This document shows, one piece after another, positions 1 to 7,341 of a DNA stretch of 7,348 nucleotides (position 1 is the first letter of the stretch; each line of letters begins with the position of its first letter). The translations under genes and the position numbers were made by a program. The stretch comes from M3007 sp964481485 (GTDB taxonomy: Bacteria > Bacteroidota > Bacteroidia > Chitinophagales > Saprospiraceae): NCBI GenBank assembly GCA_964481485.1, contig CAYZVM010000269.1, positions 1 through 7,348 of the forward strand. The letters are read 5' to 3'. A model generated the notes under the pieces. It did not search any database and had not been told where the DNA came from. It saw only the letters and a list, made by a program, of their open reading frames with translations.

Positions 1-1133
1 TTGCTTTTTGGGTCGAGATTGTTTTTTCCCAACAGGTTTTCGTCAGCAGCCGCAACACCCACGAAGTCAAACTTTACGACCTCGCCACAAGCGATTTTAT
101 CAAAAACTTCGTCATGGCGGGCAGCGGCGGCCTATCGTTTCCGCAGGAAGTTGTTTGGCATCCCGACGGGTTTTTATTGGTGACGGGCCGAGGCAACACT
201 GCCGTGAAAAAATACGACGGCGGCACCGGTGCCTATCTCGGCAATTTCACGAGTGGCTATCTGCTCGACAACCCGACCAAAACCACCATTGGGCAGGATA
301 GCTTGCTGTATGTCAGCCAATGGGGTACTACCAAAAACAAAGTGGTCAGGTTCGATTTGAAAACCGGGGCTTTCGTGGACGAATTCACCAATGTGGGTGT
401 GCCTAACGGCTGTGGCCATGCTTGGGACGCGGATGGCAATTTGCTCGTGGCGCAATATGGCAATGGAACGAATGGGAAGGTGTGGAAATTCGACCCAAAC
501 GGTACGTTTATCAGCGATTTTATCCCAACTACCTTGTTGCAAGGCCCAGTTAATCTTTGGTTCGATACAGCGGGCAGTCTCCTCGTGGCAGACTGGACCT
601 TGGGCGAGGTATTGCAATTCGACACTACGGGAGCATTTCAGTCCAAATTGGTGACAGGACTGGCCAATGTGGAAGGCTATGCCTTTGATAGTCAAGGCAA
701 TCTCTATCTCTGCGACTGGACGGCCAACAAGGTTTTCAAATACGATTTTGCGGCAAATGCGTTAACTCCTTCCCTCCAAACTGGCGGTATGATGGCACCG
801 AACAGCATCCTGATTCGGGAGTCGGCATCTTCTTCAGCACTTGAAAAATCTTCCGAAAATATTTTCCTTTCTATATCGCCCAACCCTGCCAACGAAGCCG
901 TGCGCGTGGATTATTTTTTGAAAAAAACAGCATTTGTACAGATGGATATGCTGAATGTTTTGGGACAAAACGTGGCAACCATTTTTTCAGGAAAACAGGC
1001 GGCGGGCGAACATCAAATTTCATGGAATGGGCTGATGGAGAATGGTTTGCGAGCATCGGCGGGAGTGTATTTCGTGCGGCTAACGATGGGGAGTGACGCA
1101 ATACTGAAAAAGTTAGTCTGGCAAAAACCCTGA
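1..1133 (+). CDS. Secreted NHL/SMP-30-like beta-propeller protein with T9SS sorting domain (5' partial)
   Basis: The reading frame is open from base 3 to a TGA at 1131-1133, giving 376 visible residues. It continues past the left edge, so the ATG at 114 is internal. Propeller-type repeats of about 40-48 residues are visible, each with a 'LLVxxW/G' strand followed by 'kVxxFDxxTGxF'. They begin near bases 36, 168, 303, 438, 576 and 699 (for example VFVSSRN, FLLVTGRGN, LLYVSQWG, NLLVAQYG, SLLVADWT, NLYLCDWT). The last piece, MMAPNSILI near 787, looks like the closing strand of the first blade, so a six-bladed ring is nearly complete and the missing N-terminus may be short. From about base 855 the protein ends in a type A Por sorting domain: ISPNPANEAV, then VLGQNV, GEHQISWNG, AGVYFVRL and a terminal KKLVWQKP. 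Family knowledge predicts export by Sec and T9SS with the tail removed. The ligand or enzymatic activity, if any, cannot be read from the sequence. Confidence 0.88.
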   Translation, partial: AFWVEIVFSQQVFVSSRNTHEVKLYDLATSDFIKNFVMAGSGGLSFPQEVVWHPDGFLLVTGRGNTAVKKYDGGTGAYLGNFTSGYLLDNPTKTTIGQDSLLYVSQWGTTKNKVVRFDLKTGAFVDEFTNVGVPNGCGHAWDADGNLLVAQYGNGTNGKVWKFDPNGTFISDFIPTTLLQGPVNLWFDTAGSLLVADWTLGEVLQFDTTGAFQSKLVTGLANVEGYAFDSQGNLYLCDWTANKVFKYDFAANALTPSLQTGGMMAPNSILIRESASSSALEKSSENIFLSISPNPANEAVRVDYFLKKTAFVQMDMLNVLGQNVATIFSGKQAAGEHQISWNGLMENGLRASAGVYFVRLTMGSDAILKKLVWQKP

Positions 1134-1147
1134 ACCCTACCATTTGC

Positions 1148-1195
1148 CTGTCCGAATACGAACGGCCTCTGTTCAAGTTCGGACGGTAGTTTTTT
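1148..1195 (+). terminator. Putative intrinsic terminator after the propeller gene
   Basis: GTCCGAA at 1150-1156 pairs perfectly with TTCGGAC at 1178-1184. A T-G wobble (1149/1185) and a C-G pair (1148/1186) extend the stem. The 21-base loop holds a nested GAAC/GTTC stem (1160-1163 with 1171-1174). A run of six T follows at 1190-1195, three bases after the extended stem. The position, 15 bases past the stop codon of the propeller gene, fits a rho-independent terminator separating it from the downstream genes. The loop is longer than usual, so the strength is uncertain. Confidence 0.55.
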
Positions 1196-1203
1196 AAAAT
1201 AGC

Positions 1204-1218
1204 CAACTTAAAAAGTTG
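1204..1218. repeat. Small hairpin CAACTT-AAA-AAGTTG
   Basis: A perfect 6-bp inverted repeat with a three-A loop lies just past the T-run of the preceding terminator-like hairpin. The stem is short and only one third GC, and no T-run follows on the + strand. It may be part of the leader of the next transcript or simply chance. Confidence 0.25.
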
Positions 1219-1345
1219 AAAAACAGGGCTTTGCAAATGTGGCGTATGATTTGGGCAGGCATTATTGCTTGGGAGCATGACTTTGCTTAAATCTCCAAAC
1301 CTTTTCAAAAACAAACAACCACACTACACACAAAATGAAATGGTT

Positions 1346-1786
1346 ATGAAAACGCTTCTGTTTCTCCTTCTCTCCGCCCTGGCTTTCAACGCAAATGCCC
1401 AATCGGCAGAGCAACCTGCCGTCGAACAAGCTTGTCTAAACTATATCGAGGGTTTTTACGAAGGCGACACGGCCAAACTCATCAAGTGCCTCAGCCCCAC
1501 GCTGCACAAATATGGCTATTACAAAAACAAAACCGAGCAGTACGTGGGCGATGCGATGAGCTACGAACAAGCCCTCGATTTCGCAAAAAACGTGCTTGCC
1601 AAAAAGAGATTTGCCAAGCCGGACGACCCCAAAACAGTCGTGGTACTGGATATTCAAGAGCAAATCGCGTGTGCCAAAGTCGTTGCCTGGTGGGGCATGG
1701 ATTATATGTTACTTGCGAAAAAAGACGGCCAATGGATGATAGAACAGGTATTGTGGCAAGGGCCGCTCAAGAGCATAAATCGTTGA
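1346..1786 (+). CDS. Exported NTF2-fold protein, lumazine-binding-like family
   Basis: This encodes 146 residues from the ATG at 1346. The frame is open further upstream (ATG at 1265 and 1340), but only the 1346 start (or 1340, two residues longer) places a classic signal peptide at the N-terminus: MKTLLFLLLSALAFNANA, with likely cleavage after ANA. The mature part resembles the small NTF2-like proteins annotated as putative lumazine-binding. It has an N-terminal helix (VEQACLNYIEGFYEGD), a middle stretch with LHKYGYY and MSYEQALDFAKN, and a C-terminal beta-sheet with VVAWWGMDYMLL (around residues 113-122) then DGQWMIEQVLWQ. The length matches a single NTF2 domain. This fold forms a cone-shaped pocket and serves many roles, from ligand binding to structural; no catalytic residues can be assigned and lumazine binding is unproven. 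It is the first gene of a tight same-strand run, 26 bases upstream of the permease. Confidence 0.82.
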   Translation: MKTLLFLLLSALAFNANAQSAEQPAVEQACLNYIEGFYEGDTAKLIKCLSPTLHKYGYYKNKTEQYVGDAMSYEQALDFAKNVLAKKRFAKPDDPKTVVVLDIQEQIACAKVVAWWGMDYMLLAKKDGQWMIEQVLWQGPLKSINR

Positions 1787-1812
1787 TTTTCTGTCATTAA
1801 AAAAAGTTGGCT

Positions 1813-4221
1813 ATGATACAAAACTACCTCAAGGTCGCCCTGCGCAACCTGCGCAAGCACCGGGCATTTTCCTTCCTCAATATTTTTGGCTTAGCCCTTA
1901 GCATGAGCGTGTGCCTGCTGCTCATCATGCTCATCAAAGATGCGTACGGTTTCGACAATTTCCACCCCGACGACGAGCGGGTGTACCGCGTCCTGACCGA
2001 AGCCCAACGCAAAGAAGGGCGTTCGGAATCCTACGCCAGCTCGCCCTATCCCGTGGGCAGGTCGCTTCGAGAAAACTATGCCCAGACCGAACTTTGGACA
2101 CCCGTGGTGCGCATGGGCGGCGGCGAGTTGATATCAGGTGAAAAAAACTTCGACTTTGACGGTTTGTATTCCGATGCGACCTTTTTCGAAATGTTTGGAT
2201 TTGAGTTGGAAAAAGGAGAAACCGTCCGGGCGCTCGAATCGCCCTACGCCCTCGTGCTCACCCACGAACTGGCCGCACGGATATTCCCCGGCGAAAATCC
2301 GTTGGGCAAAACCTTGGAAATCAATGGGTTTGCCGAGCCATTCCGAGTGACGGGCGTTTTGAAAAAATTTCCGGGAAAAACACATTTCGAGTTTACGGCG
2401 CTTGCCTCGCTCGCCACCCAATTGGCCGAAGAAAAACGGCCAGAACGCCGCCAAGTCTCCGCCAACTGGCTCAATTATTACAGCACCTACAATTTCGTGC
2501 GCCTCGCCCCCGGAGCCGACCACGCAGCAGCAGAGCAAGCCCTCGTCAGTATTGCTCAAAATCAATACGCCAATCTGGAACTGGAAAGCCGTGATGCGGG
2601 CTACCGGTTCACCCTCCAGCCACTTTCTGAAATCACGCCCGGCGTGAACCTATCCAACACCATGGGGGCAGGTATGCCTATTGCCCTCATCTGGTTTTTG
2701 GGCGTTCTGGGCGCGGCCATCATGCTCTCGTCCTGTTTCAATTACACCAACCTGACCATCGCCCGCGCGCTCACCCGCACCCGAGAAATAGGCGTGCGCA
2801 AAGTGCTGGGCGCGAGCCGGATGCAGGTGTTCGGGCAAATCATCAGCGAAGCCGTCGTTACTTCCTGCCTCGCCTTGGTGGTGGCCTATCTGATGATGAA
2901 GGCGCTGAAACCCCAATTCGAGCGGCTGAGCATCACCGAAACCCTTGACATTCGCATCCAAGAAGACTGGCAATTGTTCGCCCTGTTCTTCACCTTTTCG
3001 TTGGTAGTAGGTTTGGTGGCAGGACTGCTACCCGCGCTCACATTATCAAAAACAAGACCTATCGCCGTGCTGCAACGGCTCCAAAACCTGCGGCTCATGC
3101 AGCGCATCGGTTTGCGAAAAGTGCTGTTGACCATGCAGTTTGTCCTGACGCTGATTTTCCTCATCACCATGACCATCGCGTGGCGGCAGGGAGAGCATGC
3201 CATCTCGGTCAATTTTGGTTTCGACCACCCGCAGACACTGTTGGTAGAGTTGCAGCGGCAACCTTTCGACCGCGTTTCTGCCGCGCTTGGGCAGGTGAGC
3301 GGAGTAGAATCCATGTCAGGCATTTCGATTCCAATGGGTACTTGGAGCGACGACGGCGACGATGTGCGCAGCGATTCGGTACCTGAAAAAACAGGTGTGC
3401 GCCAATACTTTGTTGACCACCATTACTTGACGCAGTTCAACCTTCCTCTGGCCGTCGGAGAAAATTTTCCAGACAACCCCGCGCAGCAACGCGAGACGTT
3501 TGCCATTGTAAATGAAACGTTTGTGCAAAAATTCAAACTCGGCGACCCACATGAGGCGGTGGGCAAAAGTCTGGTCGTCGGCGACAGCTTGCGCTTGATT
3601 GTGCGCGGTGTGGTCAAGGATTTCCCGTTCAAACCTGCCGTCTATAAAATGGAGCCGTTGCTGCTGCGCTACGACCCCGCCCAACTCGGTGTGCTCAATC
3701 TGCATCTTGCTGGCGGAGACATACCCGCGACTTTCAAAAAATTGGAAAATGAGTGGAATCGCCTCGCGCCCAACACGCCGTTCCAAGCAACATTTTTTGA
3801 CGAAACCGCCCGCTCTACTTTTTCCGAGGCCCTTGATTTAGCGCGTATGGTTGGCTTTTTCGGCCTGATGGGCATGGTCATCGCTTGCATGGGTTTGCTC
3901 GGCATGGCCATTTACACCGTCGAAACGAAAGCGAAAGAAATCAGCATCCGCAAAGTAGTGGGCGCGAATGCCCGGGACTTGAGCCTGCTGTTGTCTAAAG
4001 GTTATCTTGGCCTGCTCGGCATCGCAATACTTATTTCCACCCCGGTTTCCTATTTCCTCGGCAGCCAGATGCTGCAAACTTTTGCCAGCCGAATCCCAAT
4101 GTCGCCCCTACTGTTCCTGCCCGGCATTTTGCTGCTGCTGCTGGCCGCAGGCTTGGCGGTGGGTTCGCAGACTTTGCGGGCCTTGCGCTCCAACCCGGTG
4201 ACGCATTTGAGAAGTGAATAA
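1813..4221 (+). CDS. ABC transporter permease, FtsX/MacB type, duplicated architecture
   Basis: This encodes 802 residues from the ATG at 1813, giving the usual family opening MIQNYLKVALRNLRKHRAFS; a TTG two codons earlier (1807) is an alternative start. The layout is typical of Bacteroidota FtsX-family permeases. TM1 is at about 19-40, followed by a periplasmic MacB-type core to about 285. Three membrane segments follow (about 289-312, 346-364, 388-410). A fifth is at about 438-456, then a second periplasmic domain, then three more (about 679-701, 730-750, 767-786). Each half has the cytoplasmic coupling motif that contacts the ATPase: REIGVRKVLGA (324-334) and KEISIRKVVGA (708-718). Relatives work with a MacB/LolD-like ATPase in transmitting force to the periplasm, lipoprotein handling or export of peptides and drugs. 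No ATPase is encoded in this window, so the partner must be elsewhere. It ends three bases before the next gene's start, so co-expression is likely. The substrate is unknown. Confidence 0.93.
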   Translation: MIQNYLKVALRNLRKHRAFSFLNIFGLALSMSVCLLLIMLIKDAYGFDNFHPDDERVYRVLTEAQRKEGRSESYASSPYPVGRSLRENYAQTELWTPVVRMGGGELISGEKNFDFDGLYSDATFFEMFGFELEKGETVRALESPYALVLTHELAARIFPGENPLGKTLEINGFAEPFRVTGVLKKFPGKTHFEFTALASLATQLAEEKRPERRQVSANWLNYYSTYNFVRLAPGADHAAAEQALVSIAQNQYANLELESRDAGYRFTLQPLSEITPGVNLSNTMGAGMPIALIWFLGVLGAAIMLSSCFNYTNLTIARALTRTREIGVRKVLGASRMQVFGQIISEAVVTSCLALVVAYLMMKALKPQFERLSITETLDIRIQEDWQLFALFFTFSLVVGLVAGLLPALTLSKTRPIAVLQRLQNLRLMQRIGLRKVLLTMQFVLTLIFLITMTIAWRQGEHAISVNFGFDHPQTLLVELQRQPFDRVSAALGQVSGVESMSGISIPMGTWSDDGDDVRSDSVPEKTGVRQYFVDHHYLTQFNLPLAVGENFPDNPAQQRETFAIVNETFVQKFKLGDPHEAVGKSLVVGDSLRLIVRGVVKDFPFKPAVYKMEPLLLRYDPAQLGVLNLHLAGGDIPATFKKLENEWNRLAPNTPFQATFFDETARSTFSEALDLARMVGFFGLMGMVIACMGLLGMAIYTVETKAKEISIRKVVGANARDLSLLLSKGYLGLLGIAILISTPVSYFLGSQMLQTFASRIPMSPLLFLPGILLLLLAAGLAVGSQTLRALRSNPVTHLRSE

Positions 4222-4224
4222 AAA

Positions 4225-5664
4225 ATGTCTATTTTTTTTATGAAGAAACTATCCTTTTTCATTCTTTTTCTATTCGCCTTTTTACAAATAGCACAGTCTT
4301 CCGATGTGAAAATTTCCAACGAAATGCTCTTCGTGGAAGGCCCGCGCGACAACCGCAGGATGTACGCCATCGTGGATGTGGAATGGAAAAACGCTTGGAA
4401 AAACGAGACGAATCACGATGCCGTCTGGCTCTTTTGCAAGTTCGTTTTTGGCAACGATGGCTACCGGCACATTCCGCTCAAAATGACTGGACACGAGATA
4501 CTTCGCAACGACCATTCGCCTGGCTTGGAAATCCGGCTGGATGTGGCGGAGGATGGAACAGGGCTTTTCATCACGCCTGCCAAAAACTACCGGGGCGATG
4601 TTTCATTGAAAATAAAGTTGTCCATTGACCCCGCTCCATTTGCTCGCATGAACACGGAAAGAGCATCATTTCGGGTGTTCGGCATCGAGATGGTGCAAGT
4701 TCCTACCGGCGAATTTTACGCCGGAGAAGCCGACAGCACGAAGGCGCGGGAGTACCAGACATTTAACCAGCCAAATGCAGATGGAGGCTACCAGGGAACG
4801 GTTTTCATCAACTCGGAAAATGAACTGACGGTCGGCAAAGACATCGCCTACAAACCCCAGGAGATGGTCTATCAGGGCGACGGCGAGGGTGTTCTTCCGA
4901 AAGAATTCCCCAAAGGTTATGAGGGTTTTTATGTGATGAAATACGAAATCAAGCAGGGCGAATACGCCACTTTTTTGAACACCCTCTCCAACGGGCAGAC
5001 GCAGTTGCGGAGCAATTTCGGCGGCAGGGACTACTACACCCTGCGCGGCACGATTGCTTTCGACGGTGAACAATACGCTGCCGCCAGCCCCGACCGCCCC
5101 TGCAATTTCCTCAGTTGGGACGACGCGATGGCCTTTGGCGACTGGTGCGCTTTGCGGCCTATGACGGAATTGGAATTTGAAAAAGCCTGTCGCGGCAGCC
5201 GAAAACCGCTCGCGAACGAATTCCCATGGGGCAATGCCGACCGGCTCCGGGTAGAGCGGCGGGTGAATGCCGAGGGCGACGTTGTGCATCTGGGCGGCAA
5301 ACCCGAATCCGAACTTTCCGCCAAAACGATGGCAGAATTCGGGGCTTCGCAATACTGGGTCATGGACTTGGCTGGCAGCCTGTGGGAACGCTGCGTCACT
5401 GTCGGCGACAGCACGGGCCGAACCTTTCGCGGCACACACGGCGACGGTAATATTTCCTACTACGGCTTTGCCACCAACGACGACTGGCCTTCGGGCGTGA
5501 GCGAAAAAGGTGGTTTCGGCTTCCGGGGCGGCGGTTTTTACCATCCTGACCGGGGTTATCATGAGTTCAACCCGTTCAGCCCCGTTTCCTACCGGCCCTA
5601 CGGTAGCTGGTCGGGCGGCAACCGGACGGAGGCGTATGGCAGCCGTTTGGTGCGGAAGCAGTAA
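4225..5664 (+). CDS. Exported FGE/SUMF1-like protein without the catalytic cysteine pair
   Basis: This encodes 479 residues from the ATG at 4225, which has an A-rich leader three bases after the permease stop. An ATG at 4240 after a T8 run is an alternative that gives the cleaner signal peptide MKKLSFFILFLFAFLQIAQS. Residues about 24-145 form a beta-rich domain (DVEWKNAWKNETNHDAVWLF) often found in front of such domains in Bacteroidota. Residues about 150-479 are a formylglycine-generating-enzyme-like domain. They include GIEMVQVPTGEFYAG, FYVMKYEIKQGEYATFLN (235-252), NFLSWDDAMAFGDWC, LRPMTELEFEKACRG (310-324), DLAGSLWERC (381-390) and FRGGGFYHPDRGY (433-445). In true FGEs two cysteines lie shortly after the RGGS motif and bind copper; here His440 and Tyr445 occupy those positions and no Cys follows residue 390. 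Sulfatase activation is therefore unlikely. The fold is also used non-enzymatically, as in the gliding proteins GldJ and GldK, so a structural, binding or other role is inferred. Confidence 0.87.
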   Translation: MSIFFMKKLSFFILFLFAFLQIAQSSDVKISNEMLFVEGPRDNRRMYAIVDVEWKNAWKNETNHDAVWLFCKFVFGNDGYRHIPLKMTGHEILRNDHSPGLEIRLDVAEDGTGLFITPAKNYRGDVSLKIKLSIDPAPFARMNTERASFRVFGIEMVQVPTGEFYAGEADSTKAREYQTFNQPNADGGYQGTVFINSENELTVGKDIAYKPQEMVYQGDGEGVLPKEFPKGYEGFYVMKYEIKQGEYATFLNTLSNGQTQLRSNFGGRDYYTLRGTIAFDGEQYAAASPDRPCNFLSWDDAMAFGDWCALRPMTELEFEKACRGSRKPLANEFPWGNADRLRVERRVNAEGDVVHLGGKPESELSAKTMAEFGASQYWVMDLAGSLWERCVTVGDSTGRTFRGTHGDGNISYYGFATNDDWPSGVSEKGGFGFRGGGFYHPDRGYHEFNPFSPVSYRPYGSWSGGNRTEAYGSRLVRKQ

Positions 5665-5694
5665 TGTGCTTGAATCATTCAATCGAATCTGACT

Positions 5695-7341
5695 ATGAAA
5701 CAAATTCTTCTTTCCCTCTCTTTGCTATGGTCGGTCGGCGTGGCTGCCCAAAACACCCTCACCCCAGCCGATTGGCAAGCTGATTTGCGTTTTTTGCAAA
5801 GCACAGTACACAAAGATTATGCTTTCCTGTTCAAAAAAATCACCGCGGCAGCATGGGATGCCGACGTGGAAAAATTGCACAAGGAAATCCCCACCATGCA
5901 GCCCCATGAAATCCTCGCTGGGTTTGGCCGCATCGTCTCCTCGTTCCAATACGGCCACACCGACATCGGCTGGCGGCAAAGCCCGGTGAAATACCACGTC
6001 GTCCCGCTCAATCTGTACTGGTTCAGCGACGGCGTTTACATCGAAGGAGCGCACAAAGACCACGCTAAAACGTTGGGAGCCAAAGTACTAAAAGTGGAAG
6101 GTGTGCCAGTGGAGGCCGCGCTCGCCGCCGTTCGCCCGCTCGTGCCAGTCGAAAACGAGCAGTATTTCAAAGCCTACACGCTGGATATGCTCTGCGTGCC
6201 CGAGGCCCTGCACGCCCAGCGCGTTACAAAAACATTGAAAAACGACCTCACCCTGACGCTGGAACAAAACGGCAAAACTTTCGAGCAAACTTTTGCCGCC
6301 GTAGATGCCTATCGTTTCCCTCGCCAATACGGTTTTGCCAGTCCCAAAGACGATTGGGTGAACGTGCGCGACCAAAGTGCCACGCCGCATTACCTGAAAA
6401 ACCTCGACAAGATTTATTACTACGAATACCTGCCGGAGGCAAAAACCGTCTATGTCCGCCACAGCCAGATACAGGACGACCCTTCGGAACACATTACCGA
6501 TTTTTACCAGCGCGTGTTCGATTTTATTGAAAAAAATGACGTGGAACGCCTCGTGCTGGACGTGCGCCTCAACGGCGGCGGCAACAACTACAAAAACAAA
6601 CCCATCGTGACGGGCATCATCCGCACGGAAAAAATCAACCAGCCCGGCAAACTGTTCGTGCTCATCGGGCGGCGCACTTTTTCGGCTTGCCAGAACCTCG
6701 TGAACGAACTGAGCAGCTACACCAACGCCATTTTTGTAGGCGAACCCACCGCCGAAAACATCAATTTTTACGGCGACAACCGCCAAGTGGTGCTGCCTCA
6801 CAGCAAACTTCCGGTGTACCTCTCTTTCGCGTGGTGGCAGGACAAACCGCAATGGGAAAACGACGACTGGCTCGCGCCGCACCTCGCGGTGGATATGGCT
6901 TTCGATGACTACCGCTCCAACCGCGACCCGGTGCTGGATGCCGCGCTGAATTTCTCAGACAAAAACCCCATTCTCGACCCGATGGCCTACCTGCGCAAAC
7001 TTTTCATGGCCGGGAAATTGGAAGAAGTGCGCGCCGAAGCCGAGCGCATGGTCAAAAATCCGCAGTATCGCTACGTCAATTTTGAGAGCAAATTCAACCA
7101 AGCGGGCTACGACCTATTGGGCGGCGGCAAAACGGAATCAGCCATTTTCGTCTTCCAACTCAACACGCAACTATTCCCACAGTCCGCCAATGTGTGGGAC
7201 AGCCTCGGCGAAGCCTGCTGGCGCGCCAAACAGAAAGACAAAGCCGTCGAATACTACAACAAGGCCATTGCTCTCGACCCAAGCGGGCCAACGGGCGACA
7301 ATGCGCGGCAGATGTTGAAGGAGATTGAGGGGGGGAAGTGA
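5695..7341 (+). CDS. Exported S41-family peptidase-like protein with C-terminal TPR region
   Basis: This encodes 548 residues from the ATG at 5695. The signal peptide is MKQILLSLSLLWSVGVAA, with cleavage likely before Gln19. Residues about 20-160 form the N-terminal S41 region, with the conserved SFQYGHTDIGW (83-93) and a PDZ-like stretch LGAKVLKVEGVPVEAAL. The catalytic core follows: LVLDVRLNGGGNN (286-298), the nucleophile motif RRTFSACQN with Ser330, and AIFVGEPTAEN (345-355). In Ctp/Tsp proteases the general-base Lys sits 25 residues after the Ser; here that place is Asn355, as in S41 members closer to the tricorn type. From about 430 the chain is helical, and at about 500-540 it has a TPR-like repeat (VWDSLGEACWRAKQKDKA, then YYNKAIALDP) that probably binds a partner. 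It lies 30 bases after the preceding gene. Protease activity is plausible but unproven, and the substrate is unknown. The gene stops at TGA 7339-7341, after a run of seven G. Confidence 0.88.
   Translation: MKQILLSLSLLWSVGVAAQNTLTPADWQADLRFLQSTVHKDYAFLFKKITAAAWDADVEKLHKEIPTMQPHEILAGFGRIVSSFQYGHTDIGWRQSPVKYHVVPLNLYWFSDGVYIEGAHKDHAKTLGAKVLKVEGVPVEAALAAVRPLVPVENEQYFKAYTLDMLCVPEALHAQRVTKTLKNDLTLTLEQNGKTFEQTFAAVDAYRFPRQYGFASPKDDWVNVRDQSATPHYLKNLDKIYYYEYLPEAKTVYVRHSQIQDDPSEHITDFYQRVFDFIEKNDVERLVLDVRLNGGGNNYKNKPIVTGIIRTEKINQPGKLFVLIGRRTFSACQNLVNELSSYTNAIFVGEPTAENINFYGDNRQVVLPHSKLPVYLSFAWWQDKPQWENDDWLAPHLAVDMAFDDYRSNRDPVLDAALNFSDKNPILDPMAYLRKLFMAGKLEEVRAEAERMVKNPQYRYVNFESKFNQAGYDLLGGGKTESAIFVFQLNTQLFPQSANVWDSLGEACWRAKQKDKAVEYYNKAIALDPSGPTGDNARQMLKEIEGGK

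Noticed and set aside
1250..1285. A possible Bacteroidota promoter: TTTG at 1250-1253 and TGACTTTG at 1278-1285 (one mismatch to TAnnTTTG)
   Set aside because: The spacing is wider than usual, the -7 element has a mismatch in a key base, and TTTG is common in this sequence. A promoter for the operon is expected in this spacer, but I cannot place it with confidence.
1265..1345. A longer N-terminus for the NTF2-like protein starting at ATG 1265
   Set aside because: It would put 27 polar, poorly conserved residues in front of a well-formed signal peptide. The exported form starting at 1346 or 1340 is far more plausible.
1199..1814. An 11-base inverted repeat, ATAGCCAACTT at 1199-1209 and AAGTTGGCTAT at 1804-1814, flanking the NTF2-like gene
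   Set aside because: Several 11-base matches of this kind are expected by chance in a window of this length. The copies have no target duplication or other mobile-element feature, and the right copy simply overlaps the permease start.
4666..5703. A 345-codon minus-strand open frame opposite the FGE-like gene
   Set aside because: It lies wholly antisense to a gene with clear family motifs. Its translation is low-complexity, rich in Ala, Val, Phe and Arg, without recognisable domains, as expected of a shadow of a GC-biased third position.
6088..6882. A 264-codon minus-strand open frame opposite the S41 gene
   Set aside because: It is antisense to the catalytic core of the peptidase, shows no motif or signal peptide, and its composition mirrors the codon bias of the + strand gene.
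7329..7335. A G7 run at the end of the S41 gene as a possible frameshift or assembly error
   Set aside because: The frame is intact and the protein ends a few residues after the TPR helix, as expected. An indel would change only the last two or three residues before a stop, so nothing suggests disruption.
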